DNA from: Planctomycetota bacterium
GTDB lineage: Bacteria; Planctomycetota; JAJSAM01
Assembly: GCA_024274785.1 (NCBI GenBank)
Contig: JAJSAM010000039.1
Coordinates: forward strand, 1-64,000
Direction of reading: 5' to 3'
DNA: 64,000 nt
Position numbers and translations under genes: made by a program. Of this stretch, positions 25,137 to 33,124 are shown one piece after another. The stretch's first letter is position 1, and every line of letters begins with the position of its first letter. The notes beneath the pieces were generated by a model. It made no database searches and was not told the origin of the DNA. It saw only the letters and a program-made list of their open reading frames with translations.

Positions 25137-25493
25137 ATGCCGTCGGGTGATGCACAGCGCACCTGGTTCGCGGAGATGCTCGATGAGTTGAAGACCTCGT
25201 GGTCGATGACCATGTTGTGGGAAAACTTCGCCGACCTCTGTGCGCGGATGACAGAGAAGCGAAGGCAGATCCGCCGGGAGCGGGGCATCCAACCTCCAGA
25301 GACGCTGTGCACCAGGTGCGGCAGGATCTCACGGTCCGACAGCTCCGGGGGCTCGATTCGGTCGGCCCTGTTCGCCTTGAGGAACAATGGCGTCATCACG
25401 AATGAGCAATTCAAGAAGATCGACAAGAGCTGGATGAAGTACAGGAAAGAGAACGGCCTCGACGCGTACGGTCAGCGCTCGTCGAAGCACTGA
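25137..25493 (+). CDS. Small hypothetical protein with a CxxC segment
   Basis: A 118-residue protein beginning MPSGDAQRTWFAEMLDEL, an N-terminus I recognise from small uncharacterised proteins scattered in environmental genomes. A Trp-rich helical N-half is followed by CTRCGRIS, perhaps half of a zinc site, and a basic C-terminus (FKKIDKSWMKYRKENGL). No function known. It lies 47 bp after the nucleotidyltransferase on the same strand and could be a third member of that module. Confidence 0.55.
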   Translation: MPSGDAQRTWFAEMLDELKTSWSMTMLWENFADLCARMTEKRRQIRRERGIQPPETLCTRCGRISRSDSSGGSIRSALFALRNNGVITNEQFKKIDKSWMKYRKENGLDAYGQRSSKH

Positions 25494-25572
25494 TCGAGAA
25501 GAAGTACGGCGGGGGGTACTCCAGGGCATGGTGGCGTCCGGGTGTCGCACGTGGGAATGACAACGACGGCTT

Positions 25573-26400
25573 TCAGCTGATCGTTTTCACCGCCTCCGCG
25601 TAGCGCGCCGTCAACTCCGGGCGGTCCTGGTGCCAGATCGTGCCGACCACGATCTTCTCGTTCTTCGCGCGTTCCTCCGGCGACAGGGCGCGGAGGTCGG
25701 CGGCGGTAATCGTGTTCTGCTTGTACCACTCCCAACTCGCCCTGGCGTCCTTCAGGCGGTTCTCCTTGCCGTAGCCGGTGGGGCAGGGGACCAGGAGTTC
25801 CACGAACGCGAAGCCCTTCGTCTCCATCGCCGCCTTGATGGCGTTTACGGTTTCGTAAGGGTAGCCGACGGTCCAGCGCGCGACGAACGGGGCGCCGGCG
25901 CCGATGGCCAGGCGGCAGAGATCGAACGGCTCCTCGAGGTTGCCGTAGGGGGTGGTGGTGGTCTTGCTCTCGCCCGGAGTGGTGGGGGAGCACTGGCCGC
26001 CGGTCATCCCGTAGGTGTAGTTGTTGATGCAGATGACCGTGATGTCGGCGTTGCGTCTCGCGGCATGGATGAAGTGGTTGCCGCCGATACCCGCCATGTC
26101 GCCGTCGCCGGTGAAGACGACGACGGAGAGGTCCGGGGCGGCCAGCTTCACACCGGTCGCGAACGCCAGCGCCCGTCCGTGCGTGGTGTGCAGCCCGTCC
26201 GCCTCGATGTAACCCGGCAACCGCGACGAGCAGCCGATGCCCGAGCAGAACGTGACCTTGTCGATGTCGAGGCCGATCTCGTCGATGGCCCGCAGCGCGT
26301 AGTTCAGCACGTTGCCGATGCCGCACCCGGTGCAGAAGATCGACGGCCACATCTCCTCGCGGATGTACTTGTTCCGGATCTCTCTGGCCTGGTTGAACAT
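25573..26400 (-). CDS. korB: 2-oxoacid:ferredoxin oxidoreductase subunit beta, copy 1
   Basis: The TPP-binding beta subunit (275 aa). Cys-rich start FCTGCGIGNVLNYA, IGCSSRLPGYIE, the TPP/Mg motif GDGDMAGIGGNHFIHAARRN and MTGGQCSPTTP are diagnostic. With alpha and gamma it would carboxylate succinyl-CoA to 2-oxoglutarate with reduced ferredoxin, or the reverse. It is the last gene of the seven-gene leftward operon, 14 bp after korA copy 1. Its C-terminus (HQDRPELTARYAEAVKTIS) serves as a guide for the interrupted tail of copy 2. Confidence 0.92.
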   Translation of the reverse strand: MFNQAREIRNKYIREEMWPSIFCTGCGIGNVLNYALRAIDEIGLDIDKVTFCSGIGCSSRLPGYIEADGLHTTHGRALAFATGVKLAAPDLSVVVFTGDGDMAGIGGNHFIHAARRNADITVICINNYTYGMTGGQCSPTTPGESKTTTTPYGNLEEPFDLCRLAIGAGAPFVARWTVGYPYETVNAIKAAMETKGFAFVELLVPCPTGYGKENRLKDARASWEWYKQNTITAADLRALSPEERAKNEKIVVGTIWHQDRPELTARYAEAVKTIS

Positions 26401-26413
26401 ACCTGGTCCTCCC

Positions 26414-27583
26414 TCAGACCTTCACCGGTTCGCCGCTGGAAAGCACCGCTTCGACGATCTCATCGGGTGTGATGATCTCGCCACCGATCTTGCTGACCTT
26501 CTCGACCGCCGCCGCACCGTCGAGCGCCTCCCGGACGGTGTGGCAGATCTGTCCGAGGTTCAGTTCGGGCACGAGGACGCGCGAAAGAGGCGCGGCGAAG
26601 TCGCGGATCACCCGTTCCGGGAAGGGGTAGACGGTGACGAGCCGGAGATGGCTCACCTTCATCCCTTCGGCCCGCAGCAACCGGACCGCTCCCGCGGCCG
26701 ACCGCGACGAGATGCCGTAGGAGACGATGCCCACCGTGGCCCCGTCATCCTGGTCCATTTCCACGCGCGTCAACTCATCGGTGGCATCGGTGATCTTCTC
26801 GCAGATCCGCCGGATGAGCCCGGTGTGCTCCTCGGCGTTGTCGGTGGTCGGCAGGCCGCTCTCCTTATGCGTCAGTCCGGTCACGTAGGTGTGATAGCCG
26901 GTGCCGAATGAGGCCATCTCCGGGACCTTGCCCTTCACTGCCTTGAAGGGAACGAATTCACCCGGAGGCGTGGACGGCGCCGGGCGCGGCCGGATGTCGA
27001 TCTCCTCCGCTGCCGGGAGCACGATCTTCTCCCGCATGTGGCCGACCTCGCCGTCGGTCATGACGAAGACCGGGTTGCGGAATCGATCCGCGAGTTCGAA
27101 GGCGAGCCTGGTCAGGTCCACGCACTCCTGCACCGAGTTCGGGGCGAGCACGATCAGCTCGTTGTCCCCGTGGCTGCCCCAGCGCGCCTGCATCATGTCG
27201 CCCTGGGCCGGCTCGGTGGGTTGGCCGGTGCTCGGGCCGGAGCGCTGCACGTTGACGATGACGCAGGGCGTCTCGGTCATGCAAGCGTAGCCGATACCTT
27301 CCATCATCAGCGAAAACCCGGGGCCACTCGTCGCGGTCATCGCGCGCCGTCCCGCCCAGGACGCGCCGATCACCGCCGAGATGGAGGCAATCTCGTCCTC
27401 CATCTGTACCGTGACTCCCCTGATCTTCGGCAGAAGCCGACTCATCGCCTCCGCCACTTCCGTGGCCGGCGTGATCGGATACCCCGCGAAGAAGGTGCAG
27501 CCTCCGAGGAGCGCACCGTACGCGCAGGCCACGTCGCCCTGCGTGAAGAGTTCCCGACCGCCGATCGCCTCGATGATGTTCAT
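26414..27583 (-). CDS. korA: 2-oxoacid:ferredoxin oxidoreductase subunit alpha, copy 1
   Basis: Alpha subunit (389 aa). N-terminal pyrimidine-binding domain with FFAGYPITPATEVAEAMSR, then MEDEIASISAVIGASWAG, TSGPGFSLMMEGIGYA, and the C-terminal domain ending in VPELNLGQICHTVREAL. It lies 3 bp downstream of the gamma subunit gene. Paralogous to the alpha subunit at 29645 over the full length, so the operon holds two complete enzyme sets. Substrate preference (2-oxoglutarate vs another 2-oxoacid) cannot be settled from sequence alone. Confidence 0.93.
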   Translation of the reverse strand: MNIIEAIGGRELFTQGDVACAYGALLGGCTFFAGYPITPATEVAEAMSRLLPKIRGVTVQMEDEIASISAVIGASWAGRRAMTATSGPGFSLMMEGIGYACMTETPCVIVNVQRSGPSTGQPTEPAQGDMMQARWGSHGDNELIVLAPNSVQECVDLTRLAFELADRFRNPVFVMTDGEVGHMREKIVLPAAEEIDIRPRPAPSTPPGEFVPFKAVKGKVPEMASFGTGYHTYVTGLTHKESGLPTTDNAEEHTGLIRRICEKITDATDELTRVEMDQDDGATVGIVSYGISSRSAAGAVRLLRAEGMKVSHLRLVTVYPFPERVIRDFAAPLSRVLVPELNLGQICHTVREALDGAAAVEKVSKIGGEIITPDEIVEAVLSSGEPVKV

Positions 27584-27586
27584 GGA

Positions 27587-28108
27587 TCAGCTCACTTGCG
27601 CCGCAAAGAGTTCCTGGCCAGCCTTCAAAGCCTTCCGGTTCAGCTCTTCCGTGCCGGGAGGAACGTTTCTCAGCACCGTCTCCTCGAGGATCGCCGGATC
27701 GATCAGGTCGAGCCGCGCGCCGAGGTAGCCGACCATGACGATGTTCGTCACGATCTTGTGGCCCACCTCCTGTGCGGTGGCGGTGAAGGGCTGCACTTCC
27801 GCCCCTTCCGCCGTGACCCCGCTCTCATCCACGATCACCGCGCCACCCGAAACGATGTCCCCGGCGAAGCGGTCGTAGGCCGGTTGCGAGAGCGCCACCA
27901 CCACGTCCGCTTTCGTCACCCGGGGGTAGTCGATGGGACCGTCGGAGATCACCACCTCCGATCGCGCCGCTCCACCGCGTGACTCCGGCCCGTAGGACTG
28001 GGTCTGCACCGCCTGGAAACCGGCCTTCGTGGCGGCTTCGCCGAGGATCACTCCGGCCAGGATGATGCCCTGCCCGCCGAAGCCGCAGATCCGGATCTCC
28101 CTCCTCAT
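27587..28108 (-). CDS. korC: 2-oxoacid:ferredoxin oxidoreductase subunit gamma, copy 1
   Basis: Gamma subunit (173 aa): GFGGQGIILAGVILGEAA at the N-terminus, QSYGPESRGGAARSEVVIS and the conserved VPPGTEELNRKAL near the end. ATG at 28108 overlaps the stop of the other gamma gene (ATGA), so both gammas are coupled in translation. The longer frame upstream is a shadow of that neighbour. Confidence 0.9.
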   Translation of the reverse strand: MRREIRICGFGGQGIILAGVILGEAATKAGFQAVQTQSYGPESRGGAARSEVVISDGPIDYPRVTKADVVVALSQPAYDRFAGDIVSGGAVIVDESGVTAEGAEVQPFTATAQEVGHKIVTNIVMVGYLGARLDLIDPAILEETVLRNVPPGTEELNRKALKAGQELFAAQVS

Positions 28109-28641
28109 GTCGCCCTCGCCGCCCGGGCGTGGTCGATGCCGAGCCCGAGCGCTTCGATGTTCAAGGCCCCGGTGCCGGGTGGCACCTTCTGTTTCACCGT
28201 CGCGACGAGGGCATCGTGGCTGACGAGCCCGAGCGCGCCGTTCACGAAACCCATCATGATCATGTTGGCCACGACCTTGCGCCCAAGCTGTTTGAACGCG
28301 AGGTCGGTGGCGTTGATGCCGAGGGAGTGCCCGCTCCACTCGGCATTCGGCGTCACCATGTCCGACTCGTAGAACAGGTGCCCAGCCGGAAGCAAGCCCG
28401 GCAGGAAGGCATCACAGCTCTGCTGGGACATGGCCACCAGCACGTCGATCTCTTCATAGAGGAGGTCGTAGATCTCGTCAGCCTGGATGCAGACGTCGCT
28501 GCGCGTCAGCCCGCCGCGCGAAGCGCTGCCGTAGCTCTGTGTCTGGATGGAGCGTTTTCCGTCGAGCATGGCCGCCTGCCCGAAGACGACCCCGCAGAGG
28601 ACAATGCCCTGCCCCCCGAAACCCGCGAAGCGAACCTTCAT
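28105..28641 (-). CDS. korC: 2-oxoacid:ferredoxin oxidoreductase subunit gamma, copy 2
   Basis: Gamma subunit (178 aa) of the second set: GFGGQGIVLCGVVFGQAA, QSYGSASRGGLTRSDVCIQ, and VPPGTGALNIEALGLG. It belongs with the alpha/beta pair just upstream. Its ATG at 28641 overlaps a TGA that would close the read-through tail of korB copy 2, a sign that korB2 originally extended to here. Confidence 0.9.
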   Translation of the reverse strand: MKVRFAGFGGQGIVLCGVVFGQAAMLDGKRSIQTQSYGSASRGGLTRSDVCIQADEIYDLLYEEIDVLVAMSQQSCDAFLPGLLPAGHLFYESDMVTPNAEWSGHSLGINATDLAFKQLGRKVVANMIMMGFVNGALGLVSHDALVATVKQKVPPGTGALNIEALGLGIDHARAARAT

Positions 28642-28724
28642 CTCGCGGCCTCCGAAGCGGTAAGTTCCGCGAGCACCTGCGCCTGCGCCTCGCGGTTCAT
28701 CCGGTTGAGCCCCGCCGTGAACTC
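28638..28724 (-). other. In-frame C-terminal tail of korB copy 2 beyond the amber codon
   Basis: 28 sense codons followed by TGA in the korB2 frame. The tail begins EFTAGLNRMNRE, matching ELTARYAEAVKT of copy 1 in position and helical character, and its stop overlaps the korC2 start as ATGA like the other junctions in this operon. Confidence 0.7.
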
Positions 28725-29648
28725 CTATTGGTTTCGTTCCACCAGCCGGCCCACCACGAACTTGCCCTCGAGTTCCTCCTCGGACATGCCCTTCGTCCCG
28801 TCCACGTGGATCGAGTTGTCCCGGAGGTACTTCAGGTTGCTGACCGGGTCCTTCATGCCCGCCGACTTGCCGAAGCTCACCGGACATTGACTCATGACCT
28901 CGATGAACGAGAACCCCTTCTTCCTGATGGCGTACTGCATCGACTCCATCAACTGGAAGGCGTGGAAGGTCGTCCAGCGCGCCACGTAGCTCCCGCCGGC
29001 CGCGGCCACCAGGTCGGCGATTCGCATGGGGTGTTCCACGTTGGCGTACGGCGTCGTGGTGGTCCTGATCCCGAACGGGGTGGTGGGGGAGACCTGCCCG
29101 CCGGTCATGCCGTAGATGAAGTTGTTCACCAGGAACACGGTGATGTCGATGTTACGCCTCGCGGCGTGGATCAGGTGGTTGCCGCCGATTCCCGCGAGGT
29201 CGCCGTCGCCGGCGATGATGATCACCTTCATGTCCGGCTTCATCACCTTGACGCCGCAGGCGAAGGCGATGGCGCGGCCGTGCGTGGTGTGCAGCGTGTC
29301 GCAGAGGAAGTACGGGCTCGGGATCCAGGAGGAACAGCCGATCCCGGTGACGCACACCATCTCCTTCGGATCGATCCTCATTTCGTCGATCGCGTTGGTG
29401 AAGGTGTTCAGCACCGTCCCGCCGCCGCACCCCGTGCAGAAGGTCGTCGGCAGGATCTCCCGGCGCAGGTACTTCAGCAACCGGTGGTGTTCCGGGCGCG
29501 AGGAAACCGACTCGGCCGGGTCCATCAGGCCGGAAAGCGGGTCGACGGTGCCGTAGGTGGGTCGCAGGCCATCCATCGACCGCTCTTCGGCGTTCGCTTC
29601 CGCCACTTCGTCGAAGTACTCGGGATCGGAGAGGTCGCGGATGCTCAT
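28725..29648 (-). CDS. korB: 2-oxoacid:ferredoxin oxidoreductase subunit beta, copy 2, with amber-interrupted tail
   Basis: Beta subunit (307 aa as read to the first stop). Motifs: FCTGCGGGTVLNTF, IGCSSWIPSPYF, TPP motif GDGDLAGIGGNHLIHAARRN, MTGGQVSPTTP. A 40-residue acidic N-terminal extension precedes the core, absent from copy 1. The frame stops at TAG 28725-28727 after VERNQ, but the same frame continues for 28 sense codons (EFTAGLNRMNREAQ...) to a TGA that overlaps the next ATG. Aligned with copy 1 the tail corresponds to its normal C-terminus, so the amber codon is probably a nonsense change or is read through. The catalytic core is complete either way. Confidence 0.9.
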   Translation of the reverse strand: MSIRDLSDPEYFDEVAEANAEERSMDGLRPTYGTVDPLSGLMDPAESVSSRPEHHRLLKYLRREILPTTFCTGCGGGTVLNTFTNAIDEMRIDPKEMVCVTGIGCSSWIPSPYFLCDTLHTTHGRAIAFACGVKVMKPDMKVIIIAGDGDLAGIGGNHLIHAARRNIDITVFLVNNFIYGMTGGQVSPTTPFGIRTTTTPYANVEHPMRIADLVAAAGGSYVARWTTFHAFQLMESMQYAIRKKGFSFIEVMSQCPVSFGKSAGMKDPVSNLKYLRDNSIHVDGTKGMSEEELEGKFVVGRLVERNQ

Positions 29649-30817
29649 CGGTTCGCCCTCTCGATTTCGGCCCTGATCTCCGCCGAGGAGTGGATCTCCC
29701 CCCCGATCTTTCCGAAGTGAATCACCTCGCAGTCGACGTAGCGCTCCACCTCCCGGTTGACCTGCCCGAGGTTCATTTCCGGGACGATCAGCCGGTCGAG
29801 GCCGTCGCAGGCCGCGGCGATCTGTGAGCCCGGGAAGGGCCAGATCGTGATCGGGCGGATGAAGCTCACTTTCGCCCCGGCCGCCCTCGCCTGCAGCACC
29901 GCTCCCAGCGCCGGCCGGGCGGTTGCTCCATAGGCGAGGACTCCGGTCTTCGCGCCGTCCATGACGTCCACCTCGACCATGGCGATGCGATCGCGCGCCT
30001 CGTCGATCTTCCGGACGAGCCGTCTCACCAGCCGGTCATGCACCGTGGAGGTCTGCACGTCCCGCATCCCGTTGTCCTGGTGCGTGGAGCCGGTGACGTG
30101 GACGAAGCAACCGTCGCCGAATTCGAGCATGGGGGGGATGGTTTCGCCGCCAAAGGCGTCCTGCCCCTCGGTGCCCTTGCGGCGGGGAAAGCGCGTAACC
30201 TCCCCGATCGAGGGGAACACCGTCTTGTCCCGGACGTGGCCGATTTCGCCGTCCATCAGGAAGATCACCGGCGTCCGGAACTCCTCCGCGAGGTTGAAGC
30301 AGCGGATGGCGAGGTCGAAGCACTCCTGCACCGTGGACGGCGAGAGCGCGATGATCTCGTGGTCGCCGTGGGTGCCCCAGCGCGCCTGCATCACGTCGCC
30401 CTGGGCGGGGAGCGTGGCCTGGCCGGTGCTCGGTCCGGAGCGCTGCACGTTCACGATGACGCAGGGCGTCTCGGTCATCACCGCGTAGCCGATGTTCTCC
30501 TGCATCAGCGAGAACCCGGGGCCGCTGGTGGCGGTCATGGAGCGCGCCCCGGCCCAGGCGGCGCCGATCACCGCGGAGATGCTGGCCAACTCATCCTCGA
30601 ACTGGACGTAGTGGCCGTCGATGAGCGGCAGTTCCCGGCTCATCACCTCGGCGATTTCAGAGGCAGGGGTGATGGGGTAGCCCCCGAAGAAGGTGCAGCC
30701 CGCGAAGAGAGCACCCATGGCCGCGGCTTCGTCGCCCTGGATGAAGTGCTCGGTTCCCCCGAGGGAACGCAGGTACAGGTCCGCGATTTCGGCCGGTGCG
30801 AGTGTGGTCTCGAGCAT
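29645..30817 (-). CDS. korA: 2-oxoacid:ferredoxin oxidoreductase subunit alpha, copy 2
   Basis: Alpha subunit (390 aa): FFGGYPITPASEIAEVMSRE, FEDELASISAVIGAAWAG, TSGPGFSLMQENIGYAVM, QRSGPSTGQATLPAQGD and the C-terminal VPEMNLGQVNREVERYV. Stop overlaps the korB2 start (4 bp); start lies 3 bp after the ferredoxin gene. The two alphas share motif order throughout, implying an old duplication of the whole enzyme. Confidence 0.93.
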   Translation of the reverse strand: MLETTLAPAEIADLYLRSLGGTEHFIQGDEAAAMGALFAGCTFFGGYPITPASEIAEVMSRELPLIDGHYVQFEDELASISAVIGAAWAGARSMTATSGPGFSLMQENIGYAVMTETPCVIVNVQRSGPSTGQATLPAQGDVMQARWGTHGDHEIIALSPSTVQECFDLAIRCFNLAEEFRTPVIFLMDGEIGHVRDKTVFPSIGEVTRFPRRKGTEGQDAFGGETIPPMLEFGDGCFVHVTGSTHQDNGMRDVQTSTVHDRLVRRLVRKIDEARDRIAMVEVDVMDGAKTGVLAYGATARPALGAVLQARAAGAKVSFIRPITIWPFPGSQIAAACDGLDRLIVPEMNLGQVNREVERYVDCEVIHFGKIGGEIHSSAEIRAEIERANR

Positions 30818-30820
30818 GAG

Positions 30821-31021
30821 CTACTCGTTCACGATGAAGATCGCGAATTCCGGGCAGAGCAGTTCGCAGAGCCGGCATCCGTGGCATTCGCCCTGTTTCG
30901 CGACCACCGGCGGGTAGTAGCCCTTCTTGTTGATGGTCTCGGAATCGACCAGGACATCGGTCGGACAGAACTCGGTACAGATGCGGCATCCCTTGCAGAA
31001 CGCCTCGTCGACAATAATCAT
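30821..31021 (-). CDS. korD: 2x[4Fe-4S] ferredoxin (delta subunit-like)
   Basis: A 66-residue ferredoxin with two cluster motifs, CKGCRICTEFCP (residues 9-20) and CHGCRLCELLCP (about 46-57). It would deliver low-potential electrons to the oxidoreductases encoded behind it, and is the only ferredoxin in the operon although two enzyme sets follow. First gene of the leftward operon. Confidence 0.92.
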   Translation of the reverse strand: MIIVDEAFCKGCRICTEFCPTDVLVDSETINKKGYYPPVVAKQGECHGCRLCELLCPEFAIFIVNE

Positions 31022-31062
31022 CGCGTCGCACCCCGAGGCTACTCATGTGGACAGGTGAGTCG

Positions 31063-31092
31063 ATCATACAACTCAGTGGCGGTTGACTGCAA
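31063..31092 (-). promoter_or_regulatory. Candidate promoter of the leftward kor operon
   Basis: On the minus strand TTGCAG (31087-31092), 18-bp spacer, TATGAT (31063-31068). Transcription would start near 31056, giving a leader of about 35 nt before the ferredoxin ATG. Confidence 0.5.
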
Positions 31093-31169
31093 GTTGAGCC
31101 TGTCGGACGTTCGTTCGATGGTTGTTTCGGTGTTGGGTGTCCGTTTTTTGGTGCAAGTGAGTCGCAGTT

Positions 31170-31195
31170 GTATTGACATTGAGAGGCGCCGTCAA
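31170..31195. promoter_or_regulatory. Possible operator in the divergent kor/icd region
   Basis: In the ~280-bp region between the divergent operons there is an inverted repeat ATTGAC-N13-GTCAAT around 31170-31195, overlapping a TTGACA-like hexamer that faces the icd operon. A regulator binding here could control both directions. No specific regulator can be named. Confidence 0.25.
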
Positions 31196-31299
31196 TGCCC
31201 CCGCGCCGTAAGGGATCGTTTTGGATCTGCCGTTGACAGCGCTTCATCCGTTGACGACGATGCCCCGTCTGAGTGGGCACTCGGAATCAAGGAGATCTC

Positions 31300-32481
31300 A
31301 TGGCGACCCCGACCATCGTAATGATGCCTGGTGACGGCATCGGACAGACCGTCCTCCCGGAGGCGCAGCGCGTCCTCGACAAGGTGGGCTTTTCCGCGAA
31401 CTACGTGCACGGCGACATCGGCTGGGAGTTCTGGTGCAAGGAAGGAAACGCCCTTCCGCAGCGCACCATCGATCTCCTGACGGAGCATGAGGTCGGCCTC
31501 TTCGGCGCGATCACCAGCAAACCGAAAGAGGAGGCCGCCGCGGAACTCGACCCGTCGCTCGCCGATCAGGGGTACGTCTACTACAGCCCGATCGTGGGGC
31601 TGCGCCAGCACTTCAATCTGCAGCTCTGCGTCCGGCCCTGCCGCACCTTCGCCGGGAACCCGCTGAACTTCATCCGCCGCGGCGTCGATGGGATCGAGGA
31701 GCCCCCGGTGGACGTGGTGATCTTCCGCCAGAACACCGAAGGGCTCTACGCCGGCGTCGAGTGGACCAATCCGCCGGACGAGGTCCGCACCGCCCTGGAA
31801 ACCCACGTGAAGATGGGTGCCTACCGGAATACTCCCTCCGAGGATCTCGCGATCTCCTGCCGCATCTTCACCCGGGCGGCCTGCCGTTACATCACCGAAG
31901 CGGCTTTCGCCTACGCCGAGAAGCACGGCTACCAGTCGGTGACGATCTGCGAGAAGCCGAACGTCATCCGCGAGACCTCCGGGATGATGAACGCGGCCGC
32001 GCGCGAGGCGAAGGAGCGGCACCCGGGTATCGATCTGTGGCTCACGAACATCGACGCCCAGATGATGTGGCTCACCAAGAACCCCGAGGACTACGGTGTG
32101 ATCGTGGCCGGCAACATGTTCGGCGACATCATCTCCGATGGCTTCGCCGGCCTGACCGGCGGACTCGGCTTCGCGTGCAGCGCCAACGTCGGCGAAACCT
32201 GCGCGGTCTTCGAGCCGACCCACGGTTCCGCCCCGAAGTACGCCGACTACGAGACGTCGATCGTGAACCCGATCGCCATGATCCTCTCCGCGGCCATGAT
32301 GCTCGATCACCTGGGCGAGACTTCGATGGCCGGGGCTATCCGCACGGCGATCTCCGCGGTGCTCAAGGACGGCAGGACGAAAACCTACGACATGATGAAG
32401 ATGACGGGGCGGGCCGATGTCGTCACCCGCGGCGCGGCGAGTACCTCCCGGATGACCGACGCGATTCTCGAGAGGCTCTAG
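31300..32481 (+). CDS. icd: Isocitrate/isopropylmalate dehydrogenase family enzyme (isocitrate dehydrogenase inferred)
   Basis: A 393-residue beta-decarboxylating dehydrogenase. MMPGDGIGQTVLPEAQ, substrate-loop LCVRPCRTFAGNP, RQNTEGLYAGVEW, the YCITEAAF-like segment, and the metal/NAD region MFGDIISDGFAGLTGGLG plus EPTHGSAPKYA. Family members act on isocitrate, isopropylmalate or homoisocitrate; the neighbours (KOR, aconitase-like hydratases, ATP-citrate lyase) make isocitrate the best guess, converting 2-oxoglutarate + CO2 to isocitrate or back. ATG at 31300 has AAGGAGAT 6 nt upstream. First gene of the rightward operon; the next gene starts at the base after its stop. Confidence 0.85.
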   Translation: MATPTIVMMPGDGIGQTVLPEAQRVLDKVGFSANYVHGDIGWEFWCKEGNALPQRTIDLLTEHEVGLFGAITSKPKEEAAAELDPSLADQGYVYYSPIVGLRQHFNLQLCVRPCRTFAGNPLNFIRRGVDGIEEPPVDVVIFRQNTEGLYAGVEWTNPPDEVRTALETHVKMGAYRNTPSEDLAISCRIFTRAACRYITEAAFAYAEKHGYQSVTICEKPNVIRETSGMMNAAAREAKERHPGIDLWLTNIDAQMMWLTKNPEDYGVIVAGNMFGDIISDGFAGLTGGLGFACSANVGETCAVFEPTHGSAPKYADYETSIVNPIAMILSAAMMLDHLGETSMAGAIRTAISAVLKDGRTKTYDMMKMTGRADVVTRGAASTSRMTDAILERL

Positions 32482-33069
32482 ATGATCATCACAGATGAAA
32501 TCCGCGGGGTTTTCGCGGCGCAGATCGCAAAAATGGAGAACTCGGCACTGGCCGATCTGACTGTGGAGATCTTCACCAAAGGTTGCGAGCGCGGTGGCTG
32601 GGAAACGGTCGAAGAGCTGAAGAAGATCCCCTTCACGCTGCTCACCGATTGCCACGGAGTCACCTTCATCGAGCACGTGATTGCCGTGACCGATGGGGCC
32701 TACGCGCTCGCGAAGGCGCAACTCGACACCTACGCCACGGTCCCGTACCCGATCGACCTCGACCGGGTGCTGGCCGGCGGTATCCTGCACGATGTCGGCA
32801 AGCTGATGGAGATCGAGCGCGACGGCAATGGTGGTTACCGGAAGAGCCGGGCCGGCCACTGCGCCCGCCACCCGATTTCCGGTGCCATTCTCGCGGCCGA
32901 GTGCGGGGCCAGCGACGAAATCGTGAACACGATCGCCTGCCACGCGAAGGAAGGTGACGGTCGGTCGCAGGTGGTGGAGACGGTGTTCATCCACCAGGCC
33001 GACTTCGCGACGTTCAACCCGCTCGTCATGAAGGCGGCGGGGAAGCTGATAGTAAGGGGTCAGGTCTGA
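32482..33069 (+). CDS. HD-domain hydrolase, probably 3'-modified by a repeat element
   Basis: A 195-residue HD-superfamily metal-dependent phosphohydrolase. His-Asp pairs are visible: FIEHVIAVTDGAY, ILHDVGKLMEIER, CARHPISGAILAAE and IACHAKEGDG. Substrate unknown. It starts at the base after the icd stop and precedes the hydratase genes, so it is embedded in the citrate half-cycle operon, which is unusual. Its last seven codons (LIVRGQV) are formed by a sequence, AGTAAGGGGTCAGGTCTGAC, that I recognise as a widespread REP/transposase-associated repeat, so the original C-terminus has probably been replaced. Confidence 0.75.
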   Translation: MIITDEIRGVFAAQIAKMENSALADLTVEIFTKGCERGGWETVEELKKIPFTLLTDCHGVTFIEHVIAVTDGAYALAKAQLDTYATVPYPIDLDRVLAGGILHDVGKLMEIERDGNGGYRKSRAGHCARHPISGAILAAECGASDEIVNTIACHAKEGDGRSQVVETVFIHQADFATFNPLVMKAAGKLIVRGQV

Positions 33070-33094
33070 CATTTGTCCGGAGCCGGACATTTTT
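33049..33094 (+). repeat. REP-like sequence with terminator-type hairpin inside the operon
   Basis: AGTAAGGGGTCAGGTCTGAC followed by TGTCCG-GAGC-CGGACA (stem 33074-33079 with 33084-33089) and TTTTT (33090-33094). The first part is like REP sequences linked to RAYT transposases; the hairpin plus five Ts looks like an intrinsic terminator. It separates icd and the HD gene from the hydratase and lyase genes. Confidence 0.6.
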
Positions 33095-33124
33095 CGGATG
33101 CTGACGCAGAGCAAGGGTGAGCCG

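Noticed and set aside
28725..28727. Global TAG reassignment or pyrrolysine use
   Set aside because: Other genes here (sodN, the response regulator, LysM gene) end naturally at TAG, and no Pyl-specific enzyme is present.
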